Source: Streptomyces paradoxus (GTDB lineage: Bacteria; Actinomycetota; Actinomycetes; Streptomycetales; Streptomycetaceae). Taken from it: 64,000 nucleotides of DNA. Under the pieces are notes generated by a model that was given only the letters and a program-made list of their open reading frames with translations, had not been told where the DNA came from and ran no database searches. The DNA is taken from assembly GCF_014202475.1 (NCBI RefSeq), contig NZ_JACHGV010000010.1:279483-343482 (forward strand), in the 5' to 3' direction. Shown piece by piece: positions 18,626 through 26,542 of this stretch. The number at the start of each line of letters is the position of its first letter. Within the stretch, counting starts at the first letter, position 1. The position numbers and the translations under genes are program-made.

Positions 18626-18643
18626 TATCGAAGCGCTTCGATA
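18626..18643. promoter_or_regulatory. LacI-type operator O4
   Basis: The 18-bp perfect palindrome TATCGAAGCGCTTCGATA is the longest of the four copies. It is about 105 bases upstream of lacI and about 225 bases from the oppositely directed acyl-CoA dehydrogenase. Paired with O3 it could support looping. Confidence 0.75.
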
Positions 18644-18805
18644 CCGATTTCCCGGAGCGCTTTCAGAGACGGAGCCGCCACCGGGAGGGCACCTCGATGC
18701 AACACCGTCGTCAGGCGGACGACAAGTGCCGGGGGCGCCCCGCCCCCTTCGGCTGAACGGACGCGCGAGGACTGGTGGGAGCGTCCGGATTCGGGTACCA
18801 ACGAT

Positions 18806-18818
18806 CCAGTAGCACTGG
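18806..18818. promoter_or_regulatory. candidate operator dyad upstream of acyl-CoA dehydrogenase
   Basis: CCAGT and ACTGG flank a 3-base centre, with looser symmetry further out (ACCA ... GGT). It could bind a TetR-type regulator of fatty-acid genes; this is a guess from position. Confidence 0.3.
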
Positions 18819-18868
18819 TCGGTAACGAAACGATCCTCCATCTTCCTAGTTGCGGCGAGGTGCCCCTC

Positions 18869-20809
18869 ATGTCCGCTTCCACCACCCCCTCTTCCCGTCC
18901 CGCCGTCACCGAGCGGGAGGCCCGTGAGGTGGCGGAGGCCGCCCGGGAACAGCACTGGCGCAAGCCCAGCTTCGCCAAGGAGCTGTTCCTCGGCCGCTTC
19001 CGGCTCGACCTCATCCACCCCCACCCCCTGCCGGACGACGAGGCGGCCCAGCGCGGCGAGGAGTTCCTCGCCAAGCTCCGCGACTTCGTCGAGACGAAGG
19101 TCGACCCGGCCCTCATCGAGCGCGAGGCCCGGATCCCCGACGAGGTGATCGACGGTCTGAAGGAGCTCGGCGCCTTCGGCATGAAGATCGACACCAAGTA
19201 CGGCGGTCTCGGCCTCGGGCAGGTCTACTACAACAAGGCGCTCACCCTGGCCGGCTCCGCCAGCCCCGCGATCGGCGTGCTGCTCTCCGCGCACCAGTCG
19301 ATCGGCGTGCCCCAGCCGCTGAAGCTGTTCGGCACCCAGGAGCAGCGCGAGCGCTTCCTGCCACGCTGTGCCCGCACGGACATCAGCGCCTTCCTGCTCA
19401 CCGAGCCCGACGTCGGCTCCGACCCGGCCCGCCTCGCCACCACGGCCGTGCCCGACGGCGACGACTACGTCCTGGACGGCGTGAAGCTGTGGACCACCAA
19501 CGGCGTCGTCGCCGACCTGCTGGTCGTCATGGCCCGGGTCCCGAAGAGCGAGGGCCACCGCGGCGGCATCACCGCCTTCGTCGTGGAGACGAACGCGCCG
19601 GGCGTCACCGTCGAGAACCGCAACGCCTTCATGGGGCTGCGCGGCATCGAGAACGGCGTCACCCGCTTCCACCAGGTCCGCGTCCCCGCCGCCAACCGCG
19701 TCGGCGAGGAGGGCCAGGGCCTGAAGATCGCCCTGACCACGCTGAACACCGGGCGGCTGTCCCTGCCCGCGTCCTGCGTCGCGGCGGGCAAGTGGTGCCT
19801 GAAGATCGCCCGGGAGTGGTCGGCGGCCCGCGAGCAGTGGGGCAAGCCCGTCGCGCACCACGAGGCGGTCGGCTCCAAGATCTCCTTCATCGCGGCCACC
19901 ACCTTCGCCCTGGAGGCCGTGACGGACCTGGCCTCGCAGATGGCCGACGAGGACCGCAACGACATCCGCATCGAAGGCGCCCTCGCCAAGCTGTACGCCT
20001 CCGAGATGGCCTGGACGATGGCCGACGAGCTCGTCCAGATCCGCGGCGGCCGGGGCTTCGAGACGGCCGAGTCCCTGAGGGCCCGCGGCGAGCGCGGCGT
20101 CCCCGCCGAGCAGCTCCTGCGCGACCTGCGGATCAACCGCATCTTCGAGGGCTCCACCGAGATCATGCACCTGCTGATCGCGCGGGAGGCCGTCGATGCC
20201 CACCTCTCGGTCGCCGGCGACCTCATCGACCCCGAGAAGTCCCTCGGCGACAAGGCCAGGGCGGGCGCGAACGCGGGCGTCTTCTACGCCAAGTGGCTGC
20301 CGAAACTGGTCGCGGGTCCCGGCCAGCTGCCCGCCTCCTACGGCGAGTTCAAACACGAGGTCGACCTCTCCGGGCACCTGCGCTACGTCGAGCGCACCGC
20401 CCGCAAGCTCGCCCGCTCCACCTTCTACGCCATGTCCCGCTGGCAGGGCCGCATGGAGTCCAAGCAGGGCTTCCTCGGCCGGATCGTCGACATCGGCGCC
20501 GAGCTGTTCGCCATGAGCGCGTCCTGCGTCCGGGCCGAACTCCTGCGCAGCCAGGGCGACCACGGCCGCGAGGCCTACCAGCTCGCCGACGTCTTCTGCC
20601 GCCAGGCCAGGATCCGTGTCGAGGAGCTCTTCACCCGCCTGTGGACCAACACCGACGACCTCGACCGCAAGGTCGTCAAGGGCGTCCTCTCCGGCACCTA
20701 CGAGTGGCTGGAGCGGGGCATCGTCGACCCGTCGGGCGAGGGCCCCTGGATCGCGGACGCGACACCGGGACCGAGCCGGAGGGAGAACGTCCACCGGCCG
20801 ATCCGGTAG
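18869..20809 (+). CDS. acyl-CoA dehydrogenase, long VLCAD-like form
   Basis: This 646-residue flavoenzyme is expected to catalyse the first step of fatty-acid beta-oxidation. The acyl-CoA dehydrogenase fold spans about residues 60-440: AFLLTEPDVGSDPARL for FAD/substrate binding, LRDLRINRIFEGSTEIMHLL near the end of the catalytic core. An extra C-terminal helical domain of about 180 residues matches VLCAD-type or Streptomyces long forms. ATG 18869 was chosen because upstream in-frame starts would extend into the operator region. A strong stem-loop follows the gene. It is not obviously connected with the carbohydrate locus. Confidence 0.9.
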   Translation: MSASTTPSSRPAVTEREAREVAEAAREQHWRKPSFAKELFLGRFRLDLIHPHPLPDDEAAQRGEEFLAKLRDFVETKVDPALIEREARIPDEVIDGLKELGAFGMKIDTKYGGLGLGQVYYNKALTLAGSASPAIGVLLSAHQSIGVPQPLKLFGTQEQRERFLPRCARTDISAFLLTEPDVGSDPARLATTAVPDGDDYVLDGVKLWTTNGVVADLLVVMARVPKSEGHRGGITAFVVETNAPGVTVENRNAFMGLRGIENGVTRFHQVRVPAANRVGEEGQGLKIALTTLNTGRLSLPASCVAAGKWCLKIAREWSAAREQWGKPVAHHEAVGSKISFIAATTFALEAVTDLASQMADEDRNDIRIEGALAKLYASEMAWTMADELVQIRGGRGFETAESLRARGERGVPAEQLLRDLRINRIFEGSTEIMHLLIAREAVDAHLSVAGDLIDPEKSLGDKARAGANAGVFYAKWLPKLVAGPGQLPASYGEFKHEVDLSGHLRYVERTARKLARSTFYAMSRWQGRMESKQGFLGRIVDIGAELFAMSASCVRAELLRSQGDHGREAYQLADVFCRQARIRVEELFTRLWTNTDDLDRKVVKGVLSGTYEWLERGIVDPSGEGPWIADATPGPSRRENVHRPIR

Positions 20810-20822
20810 CCCCGGCCTCCCC

Positions 20823-20853
20823 GGGGGCGCGCATAGAGGTGGCGCGCGCCCCC
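20823..20853 (+). terminator. terminator of acyl-CoA dehydrogenase gene
   Basis: GGGGGCGCGC (20823-20832) pairs with GCGCGCCCCC (20844-20853), an 11-base loop, 14 bases past the stop. There is no U-tract, as is common in Streptomyces. Confidence 0.65.
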
Positions 20854-20905
20854 ATGAGGGGGATGCGCTGTCCTCACACACCGGCCTTACGGCAACAATG
20901 GAGCA

Positions 20906-22162
20906 ATGAGCGACAGTCCAGCCCCCCTCGCCGATCCCCATCTGGTCTACGACCCCGTAGCGGGCGACGGCCCCAAGGACGTGGTGATCCTCGGCTCCAC
21001 CGGGTCCATCGGCACCCAGGCCATCGACCTCGTGCTGCGCAACCCCGGCCGGTTCCGGGTCACCGGTCTCTCGGCCAACGGCGGCCGGGTCGCCCTCCTC
21101 GCCGAGCAGGCGTACCGGCTGGGGGTGCGGACGGTCGCCGTGGCCCGCGAGGACGTCGTACCGGCCCTGCGCGAGGCGCTCACCGCGCAGTACGGCACGA
21201 GCGAGCCGCTCCCCGAGCTCCTCGCAGGCCCGGACGCCGCCACCCAGCTGGCGGCCTCCGACTGCCACACCGTCCTGAACGGCATCACCGGCTCCATCGG
21301 ACTCGCCCCGACCCTCGCCGCCCTGGAGGCGGGCCGCACCCTCGCGCTCGCCAACAAGGAGTCGCTCATCGTGGGCGGCCCGCTGGTCAGGGCCCTCGCC
21401 AAGCCCGGGCAGATCATCCCGGTCGACTCCGAGCACGCCGCCCTCTTCCAGGCCCTGGCCGCCGGCACCCGCGCCGACGTCCGCAAGCTGGTCGTCACCG
21501 CCTCCGGCGGCCCCTTCCGCGGCCGTACGAAGGCCGAGCTCGCGAGTGTCACCGTCGAGGACGCCCTCGCCCACCCCACCTGGGCCATGGGCCCGGTCAT
21601 CACGATCAACTCCGCGACCCTCGTCAACAAGGGCCTGGAGGTCATCGAGGCGCACCTCCTCTACGACATTCCCTTCGACCGCATTGAGGTGGTCGTGCAT
21701 CCCCAGTCGTATGTCCACTCGATGGTTGAGTTCACGGATGGATCGACACTGGCCCAGGCGACCCCGCCCGACATGCGCGGGCCCATCGCCATCGGCCTCG
21801 GCTGGCCCGAGCGCGTGCCCGACGCCGCGCCCACCTTCGACTGGAGCAAGGCCTCGACCTGGGAGTTCTTCCCGCTCGACAACGAGGCCTTCCCCTCGGT
21901 GAACCTCGCCCGGCACGTGGGCGAGCTCGCGGGCACCGCCCCGGCCGTGTTCAACGCGGCCAACGAGGAGTGCGTGGAGGCGTTCCGCCGGGGCGCGCTG
22001 CCGTTCAACGGGATCATGGACACCGTCACCCGGGTCGTCGAGGAGCACGGCACCCCGCGTACGGGAACCTCACTCACCGTGTCGGACGTCCTCGAAGCGG
22101 AGACCTGGGCGCGGACCCGGGCCCGGCAACTGGCGGCACAGACGGCGGAGGCCCGTGCATGA
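20906..22162 (+). CDS. dxr: 1-deoxy-D-xylulose 5-phosphate reductoisomerase
   Basis: This 418-residue cytoplasmic enzyme converts DXP to MEP with NADPH, the second step of the MEP isoprenoid pathway. The dinucleotide loop GSTGSIG is at 30-36, NKES at 150-153, and metal/substrate residues lie in PVDSEH (D174, E176). HPQSYVHSMVEF is the flexible-loop region. Length is normal, with about 25 extra N-terminal residues. The ATG at 20906 overlaps a tiny out-of-frame ATG-GAG-CAA-TGA, which may or may not matter. Its stop overlaps the start of the site-2 protease gene; dxr-rseP-ispG is a conserved actinobacterial order. Confidence 0.97.
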   Translation: MSDSPAPLADPHLVYDPVAGDGPKDVVILGSTGSIGTQAIDLVLRNPGRFRVTGLSANGGRVALLAEQAYRLGVRTVAVAREDVVPALREALTAQYGTSEPLPELLAGPDAATQLAASDCHTVLNGITGSIGLAPTLAALEAGRTLALANKESLIVGGPLVRALAKPGQIIPVDSEHAALFQALAAGTRADVRKLVVTASGGPFRGRTKAELASVTVEDALAHPTWAMGPVITINSATLVNKGLEVIEAHLLYDIPFDRIEVVVHPQSYVHSMVEFTDGSTLAQATPPDMRGPIAIGLGWPERVPDAAPTFDWSKASTWEFFPLDNEAFPSVNLARHVGELAGTAPAVFNAANEECVEAFRRGALPFNGIMDTVTRVVEEHGTPRTGTSLTVSDVLEAETWARTRARQLAAQTAEARA

Positions 22163-23463
22163 CGACCTTGATGTTCATCCTCGGCATACTCCTCTTCGCG
22201 GTCGGCCTGCTGTTCTCGATCGCGTGGCACGAGCTGGGGCACCTGTCCACCGCCAAGCTCTTCGGCATCCGCGTGCCGCAGTACATGGTCGGCTTCGGGC
22301 CCACCCTCTTCTCGCGCAACAAGGGTGAGACGGAGTACGGCATCAAGGCCATCCCGTTCGGCGGCTACATCCGCATGATCGGCATGTTCCCGCCCGGCCC
22401 CGACGGCCGGATGGAAGCCCGCTCCACCTCCCCCTGGCGCGGCATGATCGAGGACGCCCGCACCGCCGCCTACGAGGAGCTCAAGCCGGGCGACGAGAAC
22501 CGCATGTTCTACACGCGCGCCCCCTGGAAGCGCGTGATCGTGATGTTCGCGGGCCCCTTCATGAACCTGGTCCTGGCGGTGGCGCTGTTCCTCACCGTCC
22601 TGATGGGCTTCGGCATCACCCAGCAGACCACCACGGTCAGCTCGGTCTCCCAGTGCGTGATCGCGCAGAACGAGAACCGCGACAAGTGCGAGAAGGGCGA
22701 CCCGGCCGCCCCCGCTGCCGCCGCCGGCCTCAAGGCGGGCGACAAGATCGTCTCCTTCAACGGTGTGAAGACCGACGACTGGAACAAGCTGTCCGACCTG
22801 ATCCGCGCCACCCCCGGCAAGGAGGTGCCGATCGTCGTCGAGCGGGGCGGCCAGGACGTCACCCTGCACGCGAAGATCGCCACCAACCAGGTCGCCAAGA
22901 AGGACTCCTCCGGCCAGATCGTCGAGGGCCAGTACGTGCAGGCCGGTTTCCTCGGCTTCAGCGCCGCCACGGGCGTGGTCAAGCAGGACTTCGGCGACTC
23001 GGTGACCTGGATGGGCGACCGGATCGGCGAGGCAGTCGACTCCCTCGCCGCCCTCCCCGGCAAGGTCCCGGCCCTGTGGAACGCGGCCTTCGACGGCGCC
23101 GAGCGCGAGGCCGACTCCCCGATGGGCGTGGTCGGCGCCGCCCGCGTCGGCGGTGAGATCTTCACCCTCGACATCCCGCCCACCCAGCAGCTGGCCATGG
23201 CCCTGATGCTGGTCGCCGGCTTCAACCTCTCCCTGTTCCTGTTCAACATGCTCCCGCTGCTGCCGCTCGACGGTGGCCACATCGCGGGCGCCCTCTGGGA
23301 GTCGCTGCGCCGCAACACGGCCAAGCTGCTGCGCCGGCCGGACCCGGGCCCCTTCGACGTGGCGAAGCTCATGCCGGTCGCCTACGTCGTCGCCGGGATC
23401 TTCATCTGCTTCACGATCCTGGTCCTCATCGCCGACGTGGTTAACCCAGTGAGAATCTCCTAG
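22159..23463 (+). CDS. rseP: site-2 (RseP/Rip1-type) intramembrane zinc metalloprotease
   Basis: This 434-residue M50 membrane protease cleaves substrates such as anti-sigma factors within the membrane. The zinc motif HELGH (24-28) sits in the first membrane helix. A PDZ domain occupies about residues 170-270 (AAGLKAGDKIVSFNG), and the second active-site motif NMLPLLPLDGGH is in a late helix. ATG 22159 overlaps the dxr stop by four bases. A 13-bp stem-loop follows, so dxr-rseP appear to form one unit, separate from ispG. Confidence 0.94.
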   Translation: MTTLMFILGILLFAVGLLFSIAWHELGHLSTAKLFGIRVPQYMVGFGPTLFSRNKGETEYGIKAIPFGGYIRMIGMFPPGPDGRMEARSTSPWRGMIEDARTAAYEELKPGDENRMFYTRAPWKRVIVMFAGPFMNLVLAVALFLTVLMGFGITQQTTTVSSVSQCVIAQNENRDKCEKGDPAAPAAAAGLKAGDKIVSFNGVKTDDWNKLSDLIRATPGKEVPIVVERGGQDVTLHAKIATNQVAKKDSSGQIVEGQYVQAGFLGFSAATGVVKQDFGDSVTWMGDRIGEAVDSLAALPGKVPALWNAAFDGAEREADSPMGVVGAARVGGEIFTLDIPPTQQLAMALMLVAGFNLSLFLFNMLPLLPLDGGHIAGALWESLRRNTAKLLRRPDPGPFDVAKLMPVAYVVAGIFICFTILVLIADVVNPVRIS

Positions 23464-23476
23464 TCATACGGCGTTC

Positions 23477-23511
23477 GAGGCGGCCCGGCATGCTTTTCGC
23501 CGGGCCGCCTC
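23477..23511 (+). terminator. terminator after rseP
   Basis: A perfect 13-bp stem, GAGGCGGCCCGGC (23477-23489) with GCCGGGCCGCCTC (23499-23511), encloses a 9-base loop, 13 bases after the stop. Confidence 0.8.
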
Positions 23512-23631
23512 CCATGGGGTGGCACGGCGGGTGGGATGTGCCCGCCCCGAGGCATGTGCCGTAATCTCGAAGCTCGGAGCCCGCTGCTCACGGGACCGGA
23601 CCTTGATCCACGACTTGGGGTTGCACAGCAG

Positions 23632-24789
23632 ATGACTGCGATTTCTCTCGGCATGCCGTCCGTTCCGACCAAGCTCGCCGAGCGCCGGAAGAGCCGCAAG
23701 ATCCAGGTCGGATCCGTGGCCGTCGGCGGGGACGCCCCCGTCTCGGTGCAGTCGATGACCACGACCCGCACGTCGGACATCGGCGCGACCCTCCAGCAGA
23801 TCGCCGAACTGACCGCCTCCGGCTGCCAGATCGTCCGGGTCGCCTGCCCGACGCAGGACGACGCCGACGCCCTCGCGACCATCGCCCGCAAGTCGCAGAT
23901 CCCGGTCATCGCCGACATCCACTTCCAGCCGAAGTACGTGTTCGCGGCCATCGAGGCCGGCTGCGCGGCGGTCCGCGTCAACCCCGGCAACATCAAGCAG
24001 TTCGACGACAAGGTCAAGGAGATCGCCAAGGCGGCCCGGGACCACGGCACCCCGATCCGCATCGGCGTCAACGCCGGCTCCCTCGACCGGCGCCTGCTCC
24101 AGAAGTACGGCAAGGCGACCCCCGAGGCCCTCGTCGAGTCGGCCCTGTGGGAGGCGTCCCTCTTCGAGGAGCACGACTTCCGGGACATCAAGATCTCCGT
24201 CAAGCACAACGACCCGGTCGTCATGATCGAGGCGTACAAGCAGCTCGCAGCCCAGTGCGACTACCCGCTGCACCTCGGCGTCACGGAGGCGGGCCCGGCC
24301 TTCCAGGGCACCATCAAGTCGGCCGTCGCCTTCGGCGCGCTCCTCTCCCAGGGCATCGGCGACACCATCCGCGTCTCGCTGTCCGCGCCCCCCGCCGAGG
24401 AGGTCAAGGTCGGCATCCAGATCCTGGAGTCGCTGAACCTCAAGGAGCGCGGCCTGGAGATCGTCTCCTGCCCGTCCTGCGGCCGCGCCCAGGTCGACGT
24501 CTACAAGCTGGCCGAAGAGGTCACCGCCGGCCTCACCGGCATGGAGGTCCCCCTCCGCGTCGCCGTCATGGGCTGCGTGGTGAACGGCCCCGGCGAGGCC
24601 CGCGAGGCCGACCTCGGCGTCGCGTCCGGCAACGGCAAGGGCCAGATCTTCGTCAAGGGCGAGGTCATCAAGACCGTCCCCGAGTCCAAGATCGTGGAGA
24701 CGCTCATCGAAGAGGCCATGAAGCTCGCCGAGCAGATGGAGAAGGACGGCGTGACCTCGGGCGAGCCGTCGGTGGCGGTCGCGGGCTGA
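23632..24789 (+). CDS. ispG: 4-hydroxy-3-methylbut-2-enyl diphosphate synthase (flavodoxin/ferredoxin)
   Basis: This 385-residue iron-sulfur enzyme makes HMBPP from MEcPP in the MEP pathway. The TIM-barrel half carries VGGDAPVSVQSMTTT; the C-terminal half provides [4Fe-4S] cysteines C280 and C283 (SCPSCGR) and C315 (GCVVNGPGE). ATG 23632 fits the known N-terminus; the in-frame extension upstream is unlikely to be translated. The gene has its own upstream space after a terminator and forms the third member of the conserved dxr-rseP-ispG block. Confidence 0.97.
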   Translation: MTAISLGMPSVPTKLAERRKSRKIQVGSVAVGGDAPVSVQSMTTTRTSDIGATLQQIAELTASGCQIVRVACPTQDDADALATIARKSQIPVIADIHFQPKYVFAAIEAGCAAVRVNPGNIKQFDDKVKEIAKAARDHGTPIRIGVNAGSLDRRLLQKYGKATPEALVESALWEASLFEEHDFRDIKISVKHNDPVVMIEAYKQLAAQCDYPLHLGVTEAGPAFQGTIKSAVAFGALLSQGIGDTIRVSLSAPPAEEVKVGIQILESLNLKERGLEIVSCPSCGRAQVDVYKLAEEVTAGLTGMEVPLRVAVMGCVVNGPGEAREADLGVASGNGKGQIFVKGEVIKTVPESKIVETLIEEAMKLAEQMEKDGVTSGEPSVAVAG

Positions 24790-24822
24790 GCCTTCCACGC
24801 GGCCGGCGGGGTCCGGCCTTTC

Positions 24823-24854
24823 CGGGGGCGCAGGGAACGGCGCGACAAGCCACC
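24823..24854. repeat. dispersed intergenic repeat, copy B
   Basis: GGGGGCGCAGGGAACGGCGC followed by GACAAGCCACC matches the other three copies of this GC-rich element. It lies just downstream of ispG. Confidence 0.65.
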
Positions 24855-24920
24855 GAGGTCCCGCGCCCGCCCGGAAACCAGAACCCCGAGCTCCGAGACG
24901 CCCCACCCAAGTAGCGCAGC

Positions 24921-24926
24921 TATAGT
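24921..24926 (+). promoter_or_regulatory. possible -10 element for the GNAT gene
   Basis: TATAGT is 37 bases before the GTG start. No convincing -35 accompanies it. Confidence 0.3.
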
Positions 24927-24962
24927 GCGGAGACCAGCAACCCCAGTTCGTGAGGCCCGCAC

Positions 24963-25811
24963 GTGTTGACGCAGACCACCTCACGGGTCCTCGAACCGAG
25001 CGACCTGGACGCGGCGCTCGCCGTCCTCGACCGCGAGCCGGTCGCGAACGCCTTCGTGACGTCCCGCGTACAGGTCGCCGGACTCGACCCGTGGCGGCTC
25101 GGCGGCGAGATGTGGGGCTGGTACGAGGACGGCATACTCACCTCCCTCTGCTACGCGGGCGCCAACCTGGTCCCGATCTGCGCCGGCCCACGTGCCGTCC
25201 GCGCCTTCGCCGACCGCGCACGCCGGGCCGGCCGCCGCTGCTCCTCCATCGTCGGCCCCTCCGGCGCCACCTCCGACCTGTGGCGGCTGCTGGAACCCCA
25301 GTGGGGCCCGGCCCGCGAGGTCCGCCGGCACCAGCCGCTCATGGTCACCGACCGCCTCCCGGCCGACATCACCCCGGACCCCTACGTCCGTCGTGTCCGC
25401 AAGGACGAGATGGAGACGATCATGCCGGCGTGCGTCGCGATGTTCACCGAGGAGGTCGGCGTCTCCCCGCTGGCCGGCGACGGCGGCCTGCTCTACCAGG
25501 CCCGCGTCGCCGAACTCGTCGGCTCCGGCCGCGCCTTCGCCCGCTTCGACGCGGACGGCAAGGTCGTCTTCAAGGCCGAGATCGGCGCCGCGACGGACCG
25601 CGCCTGCCAGATCCAGGGCGTGTGGGTGGCCCCCGAGTACCGGGGCACCGGCCTGGCGGCCCCCGGCATGGCCGCCGTACTGCGCTACGCCCTGGCCGAC
25701 GTCGCTCCGGTCGTCAGCCTCTACGTCAACGACTTCAACACGGCGGCCAGGAGGGCCTACCAGAGGGTGGGCTTCCAGGAAGTGGGAGCTTTCATGAGCG
25801 TCTTGTTCTGA
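24963..25811 (+). CDS. GNAT acetyltransferase with N-terminal DUF4081 domain
   Basis: This is a 282-residue cytoplasmic protein. The N-terminal half resembles DUF4081; the C-terminal half is a GNAT fold with the acetyl-CoA loop region VWVAPEYRGTGLAAPGM and the late NDFNTAARRAYQRVGF helix. The acceptor is unknown. GTG 24963 gives MLTQTT and follows ispG by 173 bases. A copy of this gene behind ispG is common in Streptomyces, so it is likely core rather than acquired. Confidence 0.85.
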   Translation: MLTQTTSRVLEPSDLDAALAVLDREPVANAFVTSRVQVAGLDPWRLGGEMWGWYEDGILTSLCYAGANLVPICAGPRAVRAFADRARRAGRRCSSIVGPSGATSDLWRLLEPQWGPAREVRRHQPLMVTDRLPADITPDPYVRRVRKDEMETIMPACVAMFTEEVGVSPLAGDGGLLYQARVAELVGSGRAFARFDADGKVVFKAEIGAATDRACQIQGVWVAPEYRGTGLAAPGMAAVLRYALADVAPVVSLYVNDFNTAARRAYQRVGFQEVGAFMSVLF

Positions 25812-25812
25812 A

Positions 25813-25858
25813 GGCGCCCCCAAAGGGGCGCGGGGAACTGCGCGCTCAGCCACATCCA
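25813..25858. repeat. dispersed intergenic repeat, copy C
   Basis: GGGGCGCGGGGAACTGCGCG (25826-25845) is inverted relative to copy A. It lies between the two GNAT genes. Confidence 0.7.
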
Positions 25859-25904
25859 GCCCGCACTCGGCAATGAACGGGAACCCCCCTGTAGGCTCCC
25901 CGCC

Positions 25905-26435
25905 ATGGACCTGGTGATCGGCTCCCTCGACCTCTCCGCCCATGTCGACGAGGCCCTGGAAGTCCAAGCGGTGGCATTCGGTCTAGGCCCCGACGAAGTA
26001 GCCGTCCGCCGCCAGATCGTCCTCCGCCACATGACCTACCCCGGCGCCCGCGCCCTCGGGGCGACAGTCGGCGGCAGCCTCGTCGGCTTCGTCTACGGTA
26101 TGCCCAACGACCGCACCCACTGGTGGTCCACCGTCGTCGAGCCCTACCTCCGCGCCCAGCACAACGACCACTGGCTCGACGACTCCTTCGTGATCACCGA
26201 GCTGCACGTCCACCCCGCCTACCAGAACCGCGGCCTCGGACGCTCCCTGATCACCACGATCACCGACGGCGCCGCCGAACCCCGCTCGATCCTCTCCGCG
26301 ATCGACACCGACAGCCCGGCCCGCGTCCTCTACCGCTCCCTCGGCTACCAGGACCTGGCCCGCCAGGTCCTCTTCCCCAGTGCGCCGAAGCCGTACGCGG
26401 TGATGGGAGCCCCCTTGCCCCTGCGCCGCGGATAA
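25905..26435 (+). CDS. GNAT family N-acetyltransferase
   Basis: This 176-residue single-domain GNAT protein has ITELHVHPAYQNRGLGRSLI as the acetyl-CoA binding region and SPARVLYRSLGYQDL near the C-terminus. The substrate cannot be predicted. It starts 93 bases after the first GNAT gene, across a dispersed repeat, so the two are probably separate units. Only the shared fold links them; their sequences differ clearly. Confidence 0.85.
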   Translation: MDLVIGSLDLSAHVDEALEVQAVAFGLGPDEVAVRRQIVLRHMTYPGARALGATVGGSLVGFVYGMPNDRTHWWSTVVEPYLRAQHNDHWLDDSFVITELHVHPAYQNRGLGRSLITTITDGAAEPRSILSAIDTDSPARVLYRSLGYQDLARQVLFPSAPKPYAVMGAPLPLRRG

Positions 26436-26480
26436 CCGATTTCCACCGCCGCGCACCCCCCGGATAACCTCCTGCCATCA

Positions 26481-26520
26481 CCTTCCCCCACTCTCGGCTC
26501 CGCTCGAGCGGGGGGACCCC
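26481..26520. repeat. second dispersed repeat family, hairpin-forming
   Basis: CTTCCCCCACTCTCGGCTCC followed by GCTCGAGCGGGGGGACCCC. The run of C (26485-26489) can pair with the run of G (26510-26515), and CGCTCGAGCG (26501-26510) is itself palindromic. This motif is familiar from many Streptomyces intergenic regions. It ends 22 bases before proS. Confidence 0.55.
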
Positions 26521-26542
26521 CAGCAGCAGGAGCAGAGGAACC

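Larger units (their letters stand above)
18521..18868. other. divergent control region between lacI and acyl-CoA dehydrogenase
   Basis: This 348-base gap has no gene. The lacI-proximal half holds two LacI-type operators centred 89 bp apart. The other half holds the dyad CCAGT-AGC-ACTGG (18806-18818), 50 bases before the dehydrogenase start. I could not place convincing -35/-10 pairs here. Confidence 0.5.

Noticed and set aside
20936..20956. DasR-like site (TGGTCTACGACC) near the dxr start
   Set aside because: It is an imperfect match inside coding sequence and without a sugar-related gene.
18521..22048. Long upstream extension of the lacI reading frame (open to 22048 on the minus strand)
   Set aside because: It runs antisense through the acyl-CoA dehydrogenase and dxr genes. 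The regulator begins normally at 18520 just before its helix-turn-helix.
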